This document shows positions 24,873 through 37,142 of a stretch of DNA of 64,000 bases, piece after piece; within the stretch, counting starts at the first letter, position 1; every line of letters begins with the position of its first letter. The notes under the pieces were generated by a model, which ran no database searches, was not told the DNA's origin, and saw nothing but the letters and a program-made list of their open reading frames with translations. The translations under genes were made by a program, and so were the position numbers. The DNA is from Bipolaris cookei (taxonomy: Eukaryota; Ascomycota; Dothideomycetes; Pleosporales; Pleosporaceae). Location: the NCBI GenBank assembly GCA_002286855.1, contig NRSV01000033.1:310001-374000 (forward strand). The letters run 5' to 3'.

Positions 24873-26402
24873 AGTGGCGGATGTGTTTTTATGACCCAAC
24901 CCTATTTGATTTTCAGTAGCAAGAGGTAGAGCAATCTTCCAATCGAAATCAGATTCGTGGGCTTCGTATGTTTGCGTGAATAGTGAGGGGGCCAGGCAGC
25001 CTGGTCAAACGGCACGTTAGACAACACGCGGGGCAACGGATGCACTCGCCACTGGCACGAGAGGGCAAATAAGGTAAGAAGAAAGAGTAAGAGAAAAGGT
25101 ACTGGAGGCGACTTTCTACCAGGTAATAAGCACTCAGGTGGGTTCCGGTACCAACGTCTACTCTCAGTTGATACCCGTCCTTCTCCACTACAAAAATAAA
25201 CGAACATGATATTCCGCCAATGAAGTAGTATGGCTCTTTTGGATGATTCACACATTATAAAAACGAATGTAACATTCAGTCTTTTGGCATGTTGGATGAC
25301 TCGGTAAAACGCCCAGCGCTGAAAGCTGTGGGGGGCTGCACGCGGCTAGTCCGGGGAGCAGGCTTTGTCTTGGCTTGTATATGCAGGGACTTCGCACACC
25401 CTTTGCACCTGATGCTGACTAGATCCTGTAGGATTGACCGCTATTTTCTGTGAAACATAAGGGATCTAGGAGACCCTGCGGCCGATATCGTTCTTGTCCT
25501 TGTGAATTGAGCCAATGATATTGCATACGTGGTATGCGAGGTGGAGCGAAGGAATATGTACAATAGCACCATTGACTGTTCGGCGGGACAGGCTGACCAT
25601 TGCACACCTATGTAAATGTCGGAAGCAGGCTTCCCGTTTCATCAAGTTGGCTTTTAGTTCTTGTTGGCAGTGGCAAAGCACAAGTCCGTGACCCATTGTC
25701 AGCCGTTCTACATGGGATCCGATTTTCTTCACTGGATGGGCCCACCATATGGACCTCGCGTAAGTCTTTGATTCGTCTGGTATAACGGCGGGGATATCCA
25801 AAACGAGTTGATGATTGTTGTTTTTTTGGCGCTTACAAATGCCGGTAAAGAAATTCATTCAGCCCGAGGTGCGGCACATGCGGTGCGACCGGATTTCGTC
25901 TAAATCCACTAGCCTGACTCGGGCTTAGACCCGGCCGCCTGCACACAGGATTTCTGCTAAGGAAATGCTGCATGCAAAACACATGCAAGTAAGACCTACC
26001 GTTGCTCGCAGCCTGCGGTGTGCGAAGAAGCTGTCTAGTTTGTCCTTGAAATGACATGGAGGCGGTCCGCTCCGCCCTCGACCCGCAATTTCCCAAGAGC
26101 TCTGTAATGCCCTTCTTGGCTTAGGGATGGTTCGGCAAGCGTACGTATGCTCCTAGCCACACGGAAACGGTTATTGTATTCACGCATTCACTCGAGTCAT
26201 GGTTTATGGTTCATGGCTGAATTGGTGGATTGTATCATTTCCTCGGAATACGACTACAGCAGCTACTATCTTAGCGATGTCGCACAATTCGTAATCCATC
26301 ATCTGTGGTCTCTGTGCTGCCGCTATGTTACCCAAGCGGACCTCCGCGGAAGCTGGGTTACTATTCCGATACCGACGTACTGCTCGCAAAGCGAGGAAAC
26401 CT
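24873..26402. other. 1.5-kb stretch without a supported gene
   Basis: It contains the MFS promoter (a pyrimidine/purine-skewed stretch near 25060-25200) and the 3' flank of the nitrilase. A 130-codon minus ORF at 25858-25466 has no recognisable domain and weak coding character. Confidence 0.35.
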
Positions 26403-27617
26403 TCAAAGTGGGGGGCTTATATCGAGTCCTGTAACGCTCAGCTTGAACGAATCGTTTCTGTTGACTACATTAGTAAAAGTACACCAAAAGCCAAGCGTGA
26501 AAGTAATCATACCTCGAGTAACTTCCAGCGACATCCAGGTCCAATCTGCCTCTCAAGCAATCATCAAAGTCAGCTGCGACCATCATCATGCTATCGTCAT
26601 CCTCCCACAGAGGCCCTTTGAGCACTTCTCCTAGCGGGGATACGATGCATGAACCACCTCGGGACACAAAGTCTTCGCTTTCAGACTTCTCCCCATAGAT
26701 CCAGGCTGGCTGGTTCTGTTTCTTCAAGCATTGGTTCGCACTCAAGACGTAGCATCTCCCCTCACAAGCTACGGTCGTCATGAGAGCCGACCAAGTCTCA
26801 CGCGCATCTGCAGTCGGCGCCAGATAGAGGTTGACATTCTGGCTGTAGAGAGAATGACGCAGTAGCGGCATGTAGTTCTCCCAGCAGATTGCGGCCGCGA
26901 GCGTGATATGGACACCTTTGATGTCTGTTGTGACAGCACGGAGCGAAGACGGCTGTCCCTGACCCCAAATCAAGCGCTCGCTTCCAGTCTGACAAACATA
27001 ACTCAGCCTCTAAAGTTTGGAATGATAAAAATGAATCTCAAGAGGGTAAACTTACTGGCATCACCTTTCGCCTCTTGCCAATCACTAGTACCATGTCAGC
27101 TCCCCCTAGTATCCCTGTAACTTCGGTATGCGTAAGACCCACCTCCCAACTTAGGACAAACATAGACAACGGCACAGTACAGAGTACCACCAGATCGCTC
27201 AACCAACCCCGTAACAATGAAGATCCCAGTCTCTTTCGCCACTTGTTCGAGCCTCTCTCGCGTACCGTCGCCCCGCCGCACTCGACCTGAACCACCTTCC
27301 TCCTGCCCCTCCAATTCCCTCTTGACCCACTTTTCGCCCGCTCCCTCGGGTGTATCGCCTAGGTCAACGGCATCCTTGTAGTAGTTGAGATACTGCTCTC
27401 TGCCTTCAGCAGTGCGGCCTCCCACGGCAGCACCGAACGTGGCGCCCCGGGGGTAACCACCGATATAAGCCTCGGGGAAGAGAATCAAATCAGGAGAGGG
27501 ATCTGCCTTTGAGGCCTTGCGGCACTGCTCGGCCAGCGCCTCGAGCGTCTCCGCAGTGGTGGATAAGGTGTGCTTTTGGCACACGGCGAGGTAGATGGGT
27601 TGGGATGGAGTAGCCAT
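26403..27617 (-). CDS. Nitrilase (aliphatic/aryl nitrilase branch)
   Basis: Converts a nitrile to an acid plus ammonia, or sometimes to an amide. Exons are 27617-27143, 27084-27056 (29 nt), 26988-26513 and 26457-26403 (344 residues). The catalytic triad is present: Glu49 (FPEAYIGGYPRG), Lys165 (KRRKVMPTGSERLIWGQG) and Cys203 (AAICWENYMPLLR). The last intron (26512-26458) has a TACTAAT branch site. Splicing it restores the family C-terminus (SYSR-NDSFKLSVTGLDIS) where the unspliced frame would end FHAWLLVYFY. It lies at the left edge of the C-N bond gene set; membership in that set is inferred from position. Confidence 0.88.
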
Positions 27618-28877
27618 TTTCGTCAGCTTGTTGAAGAAGGAATGAGCGCCGTTAAGCTGGGTTCTCTAGGAATAATAACTCGAAGAACTTTCAGATACAA
27701 AACAATTGTTTTTAATTCGAAATTGATGTGTAGAGGGGCAACATCCAAAGTTATACATCCGTCGTGAACCGTGCCACAGCAGAGCCCCGCGGCTCGCATT
27801 CGATCATCGAGTCCCCCCCCAACTCGTAACCTGTAGGGCGCAATCAATACAGACCCCGCTTAATGCACCACAGCAGTTTGCCCCGAACGAAAAATCTTCA
27901 GGGTGCCGGCACAATCATATAGGGGTTAGCATCAACTGAAAGGATGCGATGGCGAATCCCGTTAGGCCTCCAAGATCCCAGCATCTAGACTGCAACCAGC
28001 GACTTGAGCCTTTAACAACTGCGGTAGCGATCTTTGTTGTCCCCACTCGACCCCATATTACTGAGGCTGAGAGGTTTAGGGGTTCGAAGTTCACTATGCT
28101 AATTGCTTTTTCCCCACGTCGCTTCTGCATAGTTTGTATGCGTACGTACAGGCCGGCGGCTAATGTGTGGCGTCGGCATCCATCCCACTTCTGCATGCAC
28201 GTTCCGTGCAGCGAGGACCCTGGTCGTTCTTCTTGTGCTGTGTTCCTTCAGCTCGGAGATGCGACGGGCTCCGATGTCGTTGGGGATCGGCAAGGGAGGA
28301 TTCATAGGGGTTCTTACGTGCAGAAAAGGACAGTTGTTGTTGTTGTTGTTGTTGTTGTTGCAGGCACGTGCCTGGGGAGAGTATGTAGTTGGTGGAGTAA
28401 TAAAGAAAACGTAGAGTAGAGGGGATTCGCTGGGGGTCAACCGTCTGAGTACTAGTCTGCCCGTCACAAATTTGAATACCGCTGACCTGATGTGAGGCGC
28501 TATTGGTCTTGCGCCTATAGCATTATGTGAAAGGATTGAACAGATTTGAATTGTATGTTTCCATTATGTGGTTGCAGTTGTTCAGGGTAGTACCTAAGAG
28601 CTTCGCGTCCTACCAGTGAGCAACAAACCATCACTTCACAACATGAACAAACATATGCGAAGTTGTGTTCGAACAAAGAATGTATTTTTGATATTCTAAC
28701 AAATAACAAGGGAAATAGCTAACCGAATACCATACAATACCCGATTGTCAAAAGAAACCCAACACAAAAGGAAACATGGAAAAACCCCCACATTTGTTAG
28801 GCAACCCGCCGAGAAAAACGCCCACTATTCCAGATCCTGTCCTCCGCACACAGTGCGTACCCTCGAAGTCAAGCTTT
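27618..28877. other. Intergenic, no gene seen
   Basis: The nitrilase promoter and the 3' flank of the oxygenase, with a GTT microsatellite. Overlapping ORFs on both strands have no domains. Confidence 0.4.
28333..28360. repeat. (GTT)n microsatellite
   Basis: About nine perfect GTT units in intergenic DNA, followed by CAGGCACGTG. Confidence 0.9.
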
Positions 28878-30002
28878 CTATGGCGAAACCAAAATAGGGC
28901 CCTCTGACTCCTCAATCATCATGCCCGTGAGAAAGCGGCCCTCAGCATCCAGCGTATTGGGATCCTTGAAGACACCAAACTTGAAATCGTGCCACTCCTT
29001 CGCTGTCCATTTCTTGCTGGACGTGTCGTTGAAGATGCCGCCGTCGTTCATACGCAAAAAGTAGGCCATGCTGTAGCGGTCCTCGAGCTGTGTCTTGTAC
29101 AGGGGCACAACGCGGTGGACGACGCTGGCCAGCTTGCCGCCGGAGAGGAAGCGCAGGCTGTCGCCTACGTTGATGATGGCGTGGCCGGGCCGCGGCTCGA
29201 TGAACTCCCAGCGCCGGCTCGTAAGTGAGAGGTATTGGAGACCCCACTGGGCGGCGAGCAGGAAGGTTAAGGTTCCGACGTCGGTGTGCTTGTTGTGGCC
29301 GACGTTTAGGGGCTCGGTGGCGCTGCTACCTGGTGCCTTTTCGTGTTTGGGATAGCGGAGCAGGCCTAGGGTTGAGAGGGACGGGCCCGGATCCGCGTGG
29401 TGGGCCTCGAAACGGGAGGCGCCGGTTAGGCCTAGCTGCGTGGAGAGGCGGGAGAGGATCATCAGGGTGATTGTGTGTGCGTGGTCGATAAAGGAGAAGA
29501 AGCAATCTTCCTTTGCACGAATTGAGGTGGTGAGGTCCGAGGATCCTTTGAGGAATTCTCGGCGGGAGAACTGGAAGGATCAGGTCAGTCTGGATCTGGG
29601 TACTGAGACACGGTATGCTGTACCTTGAGCGATTCGTAGCCGTCTCTGGTCTTTGGGTTGGGGCCTGCTTCGGTGCCCATGGGCTCATAGCTGGAAAGAA
29701 GGTCAGTGTCCGTATGAAAACTAAATCGTTATCCTGGTGTATACTTACCCAAAGTTGTCACTGCCACGAGCATCGCGCATCTTGATATCAAGAGGCTGGT
29801 TGAAGTACTGTGCAATGTTCTGGAGCATCTTCTTCCACAGATTGCATAGCTCAGGGTCACTATTCAGATCGAGATAGAAGAACCCATGGCTTCTGCAGGC
29901 ATTGAGCAAGTTCTTGCTCTCCTCAGAATCACTGGCTCGAAGGAGATCGAGGTGAATAGTGGGCAAAGATTTCGAAACGATGATGGACTCGCTGATAGCC
30001 AT
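28878..30002 (-). CDS. 2-oxoglutarate/Fe(II)-dependent oxygenase (isopenicillin N synthase-like fold)
   Basis: An oxidising enzyme for a small molecule, substrate unknown. Exons are 30002-29749, 29690-29624 and 29570-28878 (337 residues); the introns are 58 and 53 nt. The N-terminal DIOX_N region has LPTIHLDLL and the motif ACRSHGFFYLDLN. The catalytic domain has the iron ligands His202 and Asp204 (NKHTDVGTLTFL) and His259 (ASVVHRVVP), and the 2-oxoglutarate pair Arg272/Ser274 (DRYSMAYFLR), so it should be active. It is divergent from the argininosuccinate-synthase-like gene with 1.7 kb between starts. Fungal members often occur in metabolite gene clusters; that role here is inferred. Confidence 0.87.
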
Positions 30003-31673
30003 TGTGAGAGAGAAATGAGATAGTAAAGATGCTTGGCAGAGAAGCTGATGTTTGAATGAACTGGATGTCGAGATAGCTGCGGCTTCAACGAATCTTATAT
30101 CCTCATAGACTGACAGCAAGAGTTGGCATTGCCTTGGGATCCTTCGTCAGGCGTCCCCTTTCCATAGTCGCATTTCTCTTTGTTGAACGAAAGTCACCGC
30201 GGTGAAGCATTGTGATAGTAAGTATTGCCACGCGCTAGACTCTCCTGACCTCGATATGTTACACCACTAAGCTGGGGAAATTGCCAAAACGGTCCGTGGA
30301 AAAGGACACGGCAGTGTTTCCTGAAGCGCCTCTACAGCTGGAGCAGATCCTCACCGTCTTCGAAGCAACTGCCGATGTCGGGTAGCCCCATGGTGGCAAA
30401 GATGTAGAGGTCGAGGTTGGTCTGGAGTGTGCTATTGTTGGCCTTGGCCGGTCTGCTGATGCCGTTGAGCCGCGGTGAAGGATGGTTGTCTGCCGGTAGG
30501 GCAAGTGGAGCCGGTGTCGTGCGTGCTACAATGCTTGTTACTTGATGTATGCCTTAGAAAGGCCAAGTCAGCATATGCACAAGGCCAGAAAAAGAAACTA
30601 GGTCAAAAAGTGTATACAGCAGGCAAGTACTCCTTGTACTACTAGCACTAAACCCCATCTAGGCTCTTCCTCATTGTGGTCCACAGTGGTGCAGTGCTGG
30701 CCGTATGCCGCATATTCTAGATTGGTTCAGGCGTCCTCTGTGATTCATATGCAGGAATGGTGCAATGTGTCGTACTTTCCTAATTAGTCAGAGCGTTGTA
30801 TGGTGTTGATGCTCGTGATTGGTGGGGGAACAGTTGATATTACCCGGTCACTAGTGTACCTGTACACAATGCCAAGGGTAAGCTCATAGACGCAGGGCAC
30901 ACTGCCTGCATGAAATCTTACTTGTAACCGCTGACGCGGCCCGCTGTAGATCTGGGGAAGGATTCGTGGTGCAGCCGATGAAGCTAGATCCCAAGTTTAG
31001 GCGGGTAGTAGTATAGTACAGGGCCATGCTAGTGGCACGCCTTTGTCTATCGTTTCAGACACGCTGATGGAGAAATGCAGTACAACACATGAACCGCTTT
31101 GTAGCAGAGCTCCACGTGCATCCTATTGCCACCATGGCAGGACGTTTCTCAGGGGATCGGCTCGAGGAAGTGCATACCGGTGAAAGATCCAGTCCAGATA
31201 CAGTAGTATGCCCCGACCGGTGCGGCTGAGCTGATACGGTAGGTAGTCTTTCCTAGCGTCGGATTTGATCATCTGTTTTGAAAGACTTTGATTACAGCTG
31301 AATGTTTCTTTGTAATGGCAGACTGTAACCTCTATTGGCGGTGAAGCTACTTCCAAACCGCAGCTGAGTCTTGCAGCTGAGTCCTGCAGCTACACCCTTG
31401 CGAAATCCCCTCGAATGCATGCATGTTTTTCAGTATCATGGCTTGTAGCGCCTGTTGGCGATATCGGCTAATGGTCAGTCGAAGAATCAACGGACGCAGC
31501 AATAGTTTGCCAAGAGAAGGTAGAGCACTCGGAAAGTATAAAGTCTGGCAAACCAACTTGATACTGGATTCAACCTTCACTCATTGCTTGATAGTTGCAA
31601 TCCAACTTCTAGCACTCATCTCATAAAGCAACTTGTCTTTTATTCCCTCTATAAATTTCTCACAATTGCAATC
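30003..31673. other. 1.7-kb divergent promoter region without a supported gene
   Basis: It separates the oxygenase from the ligase-like gene. ORFs of up to 81 codons on both strands carry stops in all frames and no domain. A short direct repeat (CAGCTGAGTCTTG, about 2.4 copies) lies at 31361-31391. A TATA-like CTCTATAAATTT occurs about 25 bp before the ligase start at 31674. Confidence 0.4.
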
Positions 31674-32930
31674 ATGGTGTGTAACGACCACAACATCTTT
31701 TGACCTGCATATTAACACGAGCAGGGCCTAAAAGTCAACGGTGTCAATGACGCCCTCCCGAAGGAAACCAAGCCCATTGAGAGTTTCGAACAGCTTGCGA
31801 GGTTCGAAAGCCGGGATGCGCCAGTTGTAACCATGTTCAGCGGCGGCTTGGACAGCACCTATCTGCTCCTCCGACTTCAACAGCTTGGCTTTACGAATAT
31901 TCATGCCGTGGCGGTCGATGTTGGAGCGCCGGTTGAGGAGGAGAGCCTTACCAAGCACGCCGCCCATTTTGGTGCCAAGTTCAAGCTTCTTGATGGCCGC
32001 GAGGCATTTGTCAAAGAAGGTGTCATGCCCGCTATCCGCGCTCATGCCATGTATCTGGGCCTCTTCCCTGTCAGCAGCTCCCTTACCCGCCCCGTAATTG
32101 CGCGCCTCATCACGGACTACGCCAAAGAGGTCAGTGCAGGGTTGCTGCTTCATACAGCCAACCTATCGCAGAACAGTCTGCCCAGGCTCAACAATTGCAT
32201 TCGTCGTCTTGGTTTCCCTGGACAGTTTGGCAGCCCATACCCGCACTCCGTCGTCTCGCGAGAGAAGAAAGCGGAAGAACTCAGTGTGGCCGGACTGACT
32301 ATCATGTCTGAACGCAAGCTCAGTGGCGATGAGAATCTTTGGTGCCGAGAATTCGAAGATGGTCCTCTGGGTGACCCAGAAGGCTTCTGCATTCCAGAGG
32401 ATGCTTACCAATGGACCCGACGCCATGAGGACCACCCACCTCAGAAGCTCACACTTCGCTTCGAGAATGGAAATCTCGTCTCGGTAGATGGCAACAAATT
32501 CCCTCTTATTGATGCTATCGCGTTTCTCAACAGAGAAGTTGGAAAGTTTGGTCTTGGTCGATTTGTCGGACTCGAGCCTTTGTCGACGGATGATAAGGCC
32601 CTGGAGATTCGCGAAGCGCCGGCCGCTGCGATTATCATGGATGCACTTCGCCATCTCGAGATTGCTACGCTCGAGACTAAGACATTGGAACTTAAGCAAC
32701 AGCTAGAGCAGAAATGGGTTCGAGAAGCAATCGCTGGCCACTGGGGAGGCAAGTGCCATACCATGTGCGAGGTCGCTATTGAGAACGCTTTGCAGGGCGT
32801 CAGTGGTAGCGTAGTATATGATATTGATCAATCACGCTTCCTGCCCTGCTCCATTGTAGCACAGAACCCCCGCTACATTAGAGATCGGGACCACTGGGAG
32901 CGTGCACAGCAATCTCTCTGGCGAATCTGA
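31674..32930 (+). CDS. Argininosuccinate-synthase-like ATP-pyrophosphatase
   Basis: Argininosuccinate synthase joins citrulline and aspartate by an adenylated intermediate. This 402-residue protein shares the fold but looks divergent. The start codon is an exon of its own (31674-31676), followed by a 48-nt intron and exon 31725-32930. The frame before FSGGLDS (about 39-45) is open and in register. The PP-loop SGGLDS replaces the usual SGGLDT. Later blocks align with the family: SLTRPVIARLI, a SERKLSGDENLWCREFE block matching the SMDENL region, and FGLGRFVGLEP. The usual GATGKGNDQVRFE substrate loop reads HTANLSQNSLPRLNN, so the citrulline site is probably altered. It is therefore unlikely to be the arginine-pathway enzyme and may ligate another ureido or amide substrate. 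The gene lies inside the C-N bond set. Confidence 0.8.
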
Positions 32931-33688
32931 ACATGTCGCTAGAACGAGGGGGTATTTGGGGAAAGAAGGTCTTGTTGAGTTGGTTCGTATTTTTTTAGGA
33001 ACAGTTTTATAAATGACAAGCCTGTCGCATTGTCCCCTATTTGTATCTTGAGTGATTTTGATTGTTCATTTTAGGTCGAACTAATCGCATACTAACGGGC
33101 CGGTCCTGGCTCGCAGCAGGCTATTCCATCTTCGTACTACGTAGGCCCAGAGGAACGCGTGGGGGCAAACGCGCCCAGGACCATCCTAATTTCATCACAT
33201 TTGACTTTGTTTCCAAGCTCGTCAATAGCCCTAAAAGGCTATCATATCGTTAAAATATAGGGATAATATGGTATTAGAAAGCAAGGCTTGAGTGCGCATG
33301 ATAAGGCGATGGGATGTCGGCACGAAAATGCCGATGTGATTGGTGTCGGGTCGGAGATGTCGGCATTTGAACTAGTCGCTGATAACGCTGGGAATCTATT
33401 CTGGAGCGGGGCGAGCATCTTGAAGTAACATGCTGTAACGGAAATCTGGCTACATTCACTCATATTATTTTGTGTAAGCTGCAGTATGTTCCTAAAAAAA
33501 TACTAACGCTCTTCTCAGTCCCAAAACTGGCATTGTATAACTAGGGGCAACCGATGCTTGAGCGAGGACGTCGCCTCTTAATGTCATAGATTGTATTGCA
33601 GACGCATTGTAGACTTTTTTTCCAATTTTTTTTTAGAAAATAGACACCCTCTAAGAAATACCTAAGCTCCTAGAAAAAGACATTCGAG
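32931..33688. other. Intergenic between convergent genes, no gene seen
   Basis: Shared 3' flank of the ligase-like and PuuE-like genes. AT-rich toward 33600, with poly-T tracts. Confidence 0.4.
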
Positions 33689-34829
33689 CTAGTTGAGCCC
33701 ACCCGTCTTCGATCCTGGCTTGTAAGGGAATGTCTTGCGGTAATGGCTGGCAATATCTCTTCGTGTCGCTACCCAAACGCCCTCTTTTTGAGAAATGTAC
33801 TTCATGAAGTTCCGAAGACTTTCTGATCTTCCAGGTTTGCCCGCTATCCTGGAGTGTAAGGGTATAGTCATCATCTTTCCACCTTCCCTGTATAGGCAGT
33901 CAAACGTGTCCTTCAAATACTGCTCGTATACAGCACCGGCCGAACTGACGAAACCTGGAAGCATATGGAACTTCCCATCATTACCTTATCCCAGTATTAG
34001 CTTGACACTGAAAAATGCAGGACAAAGTCTACTTACAGTCGTAGTTATATGGCAACATCAACAAGCCTTCCTTCTCTTCGTCTGGGAGCTCATTCTCCCA
34101 TGGTAGATCGATCCAATATGGAGAGTCTTCATTATATACTTCGGAAGTATACAGCATCTTATGGCCCATCTCTTTCCACATGATAGGAAGCAAGCTAGCT
34201 GTATTCGGCGTACCTCTTCCAAAATACGCTCCAACTGGAAACTCCCCTGTACCCTGATCAGCTCAACTTCAACAACAGCACCCGGAAAAGGCGTACCAGT
34301 GGCAGCCTCGAGCGCCTTGCATGTCTTCTTGATGTAGGCTTTGTCTTCCTCTAGCGAGTAATCCCATATATCCAACCACCTGTAACCATGTGCACCAATT
34401 TCATGGCCTTCCCTGACACACGCTTTGGCAAACGAGGGATTCCTTTCCATGGCTACAGCAATAGCCCATAGAGTCATATTCCAGCCAAACTCTTTCATCA
34501 AACGCAGTATGCGCCAAGAGCCGCATCGACTACCATACTCATAATCTTGTTCGCCATTAAGATGCCGTTGTTCCCTTCCGCCTCCTGATGGACCTTTTTC
34601 CCAGAGATAGGGCTCACTGGTACCGTCTCCATCCATAGGGTTTCTCTCCCCGCCCTCTTCATAGTTCAGAACAAACGAAACGGCTATTCGAGCTCCATTT
34701 GGCCATTGCGCATCATGACCGTCTTCTCCAAAACCTAATTCGAATTGTAAGTATTAGAGTTAAGCTTACTGCAAATTCCGCACCTTCAAAGTCTCGCGGC
34801 AGCTGCAGCGACTCTTCAACATGGACCAT
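33689..34829 (-). CDS. PuuE-type allantoinase / polysaccharide-deacetylase-like hydrolase
   Basis: PuuE hydrolyses the hydantoin ring of allantoin without a metal; relatives deacetylate sugars or open other cyclic amides. Exons are 34829-34784, 34734-34282, 34234-34037 and 33984-33689 (330 residues); the introns are 49, 47 and 52 nt with good branch sites. Motifs include LPRDFEGFGED, WPNGARIAVSFVLNYEEGGE, EYGSRCGSWRIL, GHEIGAHGYRWLDIWDY, GAYFGRGTPNTASL, LPYNYDCNDGKFHM and a C-terminal IPLHSRIAGKPGR block, in PuuE order. There is no signal peptide or chitin-binding module, so an intracellular C-N hydrolase fits better than a wall chitin deacetylase. It shares a 494-bp divergent promoter with the amidase at 35324. 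Confidence 0.83.
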
Positions 34830-35323
34830 GATGGATCAACTAGGGCGTTCCCGAAGACACTCGAAAATCAGAGGGTGAGGTGTTTTGAGATCCCTGGTGT
34901 GAGATCGCATTATCTTTCTCCATATGTATCCAATTTTCTAGACCCTGAGCCATTGTTATCGTTCTACAAACGGAAGCTACTTGTCTACGGTCGTTGTTAC
35001 TGGCAGGCTGGTTGATCGGGAGTAACAATTCCGATGATGAGCAAGGCGACCCACCAACCCCGCATCACTGTTATCATTCCTCTCTGAACATCGCCTAAAC
35101 TCCTTTGCATTATCTGAAGCACTACGGTCCCTCCTAAAAATTGCTTTCTTATCAGGGCTTCTTCTAAGCACCATGTGTTAAATTTTATCTTGGTTTAGTA
35201 ATGTATTAGTACATATTAGAAATCTTGAACGAGCACGGCCGTCGTTGTACTTCTAGTTGAAATCAATATTGGATACCACTCTAATAACTGAACGAACTAC
35301 AATTTTCTCAAATAATAAGAAGC
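34830..35323. promoter_or_regulatory. Divergent promoter between PuuE-like and amidase genes
   Basis: Start codons at 34829 (minus) and 35324 (plus) are 494 bp apart with no ORF of note between. Co-regulation of the two hydrolases is inferred from this arrangement; I did not find a clear factor-binding palindrome. Confidence 0.4.
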
Positions 35324-36985
35324 ATGTCGGTATTCTCACTGGATGCGATCCACGGCAACCCTGTCACAACGGAAACCCTAGACAAGCTTTGCTCACAGCT
35401 TGGCATGCCGATAGATGAAAAAGAGAAGGAAGACTATCGACGCCTACTTGCGGTTTTTCATGATACGAGCGAACAACTGATGGCTATGGACGGTAAACTG
35501 CAAAAATACAATGAATTGCGAGATTTGAGCTGAGCATTAATAGACTACGTCCCACATGTGGATGAAGATCGCTTCCCAAGAGAAAACGTACATTTCCCAG
35601 AGAGGTCAGAGAATACTAATGGAGCGTGGGCATGGAAGTGCAATATCATTGACAAGCTCGCTGACGGCAAAGGGAAGCTGCACGGCAAGACCTTCGTCTT
35701 GAAGGATAACATAGCTATCAAGGGCGTGTCCATGCTACTAGGCACCAACTTCATCAAAGACTACGTTTCAGATCTTGATGCAACTGTCACAACCCGTATC
35801 TTGGAATCTGGCGGGCGTATTCTGGGAAAAGCTGTTTGCGAAAATCTATGTCACTCGGCAACAAGCCACTCTTCCGGTACTGGCATAGTCGATAATCCAT
35901 TCGCAAAAGGCTATAGTGCAGGCGGAAGCTCTAGTGGATCAGGAGTTATTGTTGCATTGAGCGAAGCTGATGGAGCCATTGGCGCAGATCAAGGAGGAAG
36001 TATCCGTGTCCCAGCCGCCAACTGCGGGATCGTAGGCCTAAAACCAACGTTTGGACTTGTCCCATATACGGGTTGTGGCAGCAACGAGCCAACCAACGAC
36101 CACATTGGCCCCATGACACGCACTGTTCTCGAAAACGCTCTTCTCCTCGAAGCTATCGCAGGTACTGATAACATTGACGATCGCTCCTTCGCTGCACCAC
36201 ACCCCTCCAAGATCCCACTCTACACTTCCATCGCCGATCTCCCCCTAGAAAAGCCACTCCAAGGCAAAAAATTCGCAATAATAGCTGAATCCCTCTCCAT
36301 TCCCGCCATGGACAACCGTGTGACCCAAACCTTCCTTGCTGCAGCCTCAAAATACACCTCACTTGGTGCAACCGTAACCCAAGTCTCCACCCCCCTGCAC
36401 GCCAAAGGCGCCGCAATATGGACCGGCATATCCAAAGTCGGCGGCTTTCTCAGTAAGACTAGCGGTCCCTTCGGCCGCCGCTCGCATCAAATGCTTCCCC
36501 TGAATACTCTCTTTCAGCAAGCCGCAGCAGTCCCGGAGAGCTGGGATGAAGCATACCCTTCTACAAAGAATATTTACCTAAACGGGCTATATGCGACACA
36601 ACAGTTCCCCAATCTGCTCGCTAAAGCTACGAATCTGTCTAGACAGCTGCGCGATGCGTATGATGCGGTGCTGAGCGAGTATGACTTGTTGCTCACGCCT
36701 ACGCTGCCATATGTGGCGACAAGTCACCCGTCGCCTAATGCTACGCCGTTGGAGCAGGTAGCGAAGCAGGTTGGGCTGACGTCGAATACGGCGCCGTTCA
36801 ATCAGAGTGGGCATCCGGCGCTTGCGCTACCGATTGGGTTCTTGGATTTGTTGGAGGGACCGGGCGTAGAAGATGGAGTACGATTACCGGTTAGCATGCA
36901 GATTGTTGGAAAGTGGTGGGGGGAGATGGAGGTTTTGGAGGCAGCGTATGCGTGGGAGAGGGAGTGGGATTGGAGGGAGTTGTGA
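35324..36985 (+). CDS. Amidase of the RhAmidase (nitrile-associated) type
   Basis: Hydrolyses amides to acids; bacterial relatives sit beside nitrile hydratases and act on the amides those make. Exons are 35324-35492 and 35544-36985 (536 residues). The 51-nt intron (GTAAAC...TAATAG) removes an in-frame TGA. Lys110 (FVLKDNIAIKG), the cis-Ser loop GGSSSGSG (184-191) and nucleophile Ser209 (GADQGGSIRVPAA) form the triad. DQGGSIR rather than DTGGSIR, together with GLKPTFGLVPYTG and DHIGPMTRTV, is characteristic of RhAmidase. The helical N-terminus of about 90 residues also fits. The triad is intact. Neighbours suggest a role in the C-N bond gene set. Confidence 0.87.
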
Positions 36986-37142
36986 GGAGAAGAAGGTGAG
37001 TATTACAATTATCAGACTACAAACTCTAAAATACTACATGTTTGTTGCAATACGATATAAATTATGGTAAGAGTGAAACCATGACCAAATGACTTTTGTT
37101 TTTGAGAAAAAAGCGTAATTAAATCCTGTTGTCAATCTTCAA

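Noticed and set aside
25466..25858. A 130-codon minus-strand ORF
   Set aside because: No family, no membrane or signal segment, no nearby promoter or splice evidence.
28333..28360. GTT repeat as a possible coding or CRISPR-like repeat
   Set aside because: It is a plain microsatellite in intergenic DNA. There is no spacer structure, and the organism is a fungus.
30259..30504. Possible decayed gene between the oxygenase and ligase-like genes
   Set aside because: Short plausible peptide stretches occur on both strands but stops interrupt every frame and no domain could be named.
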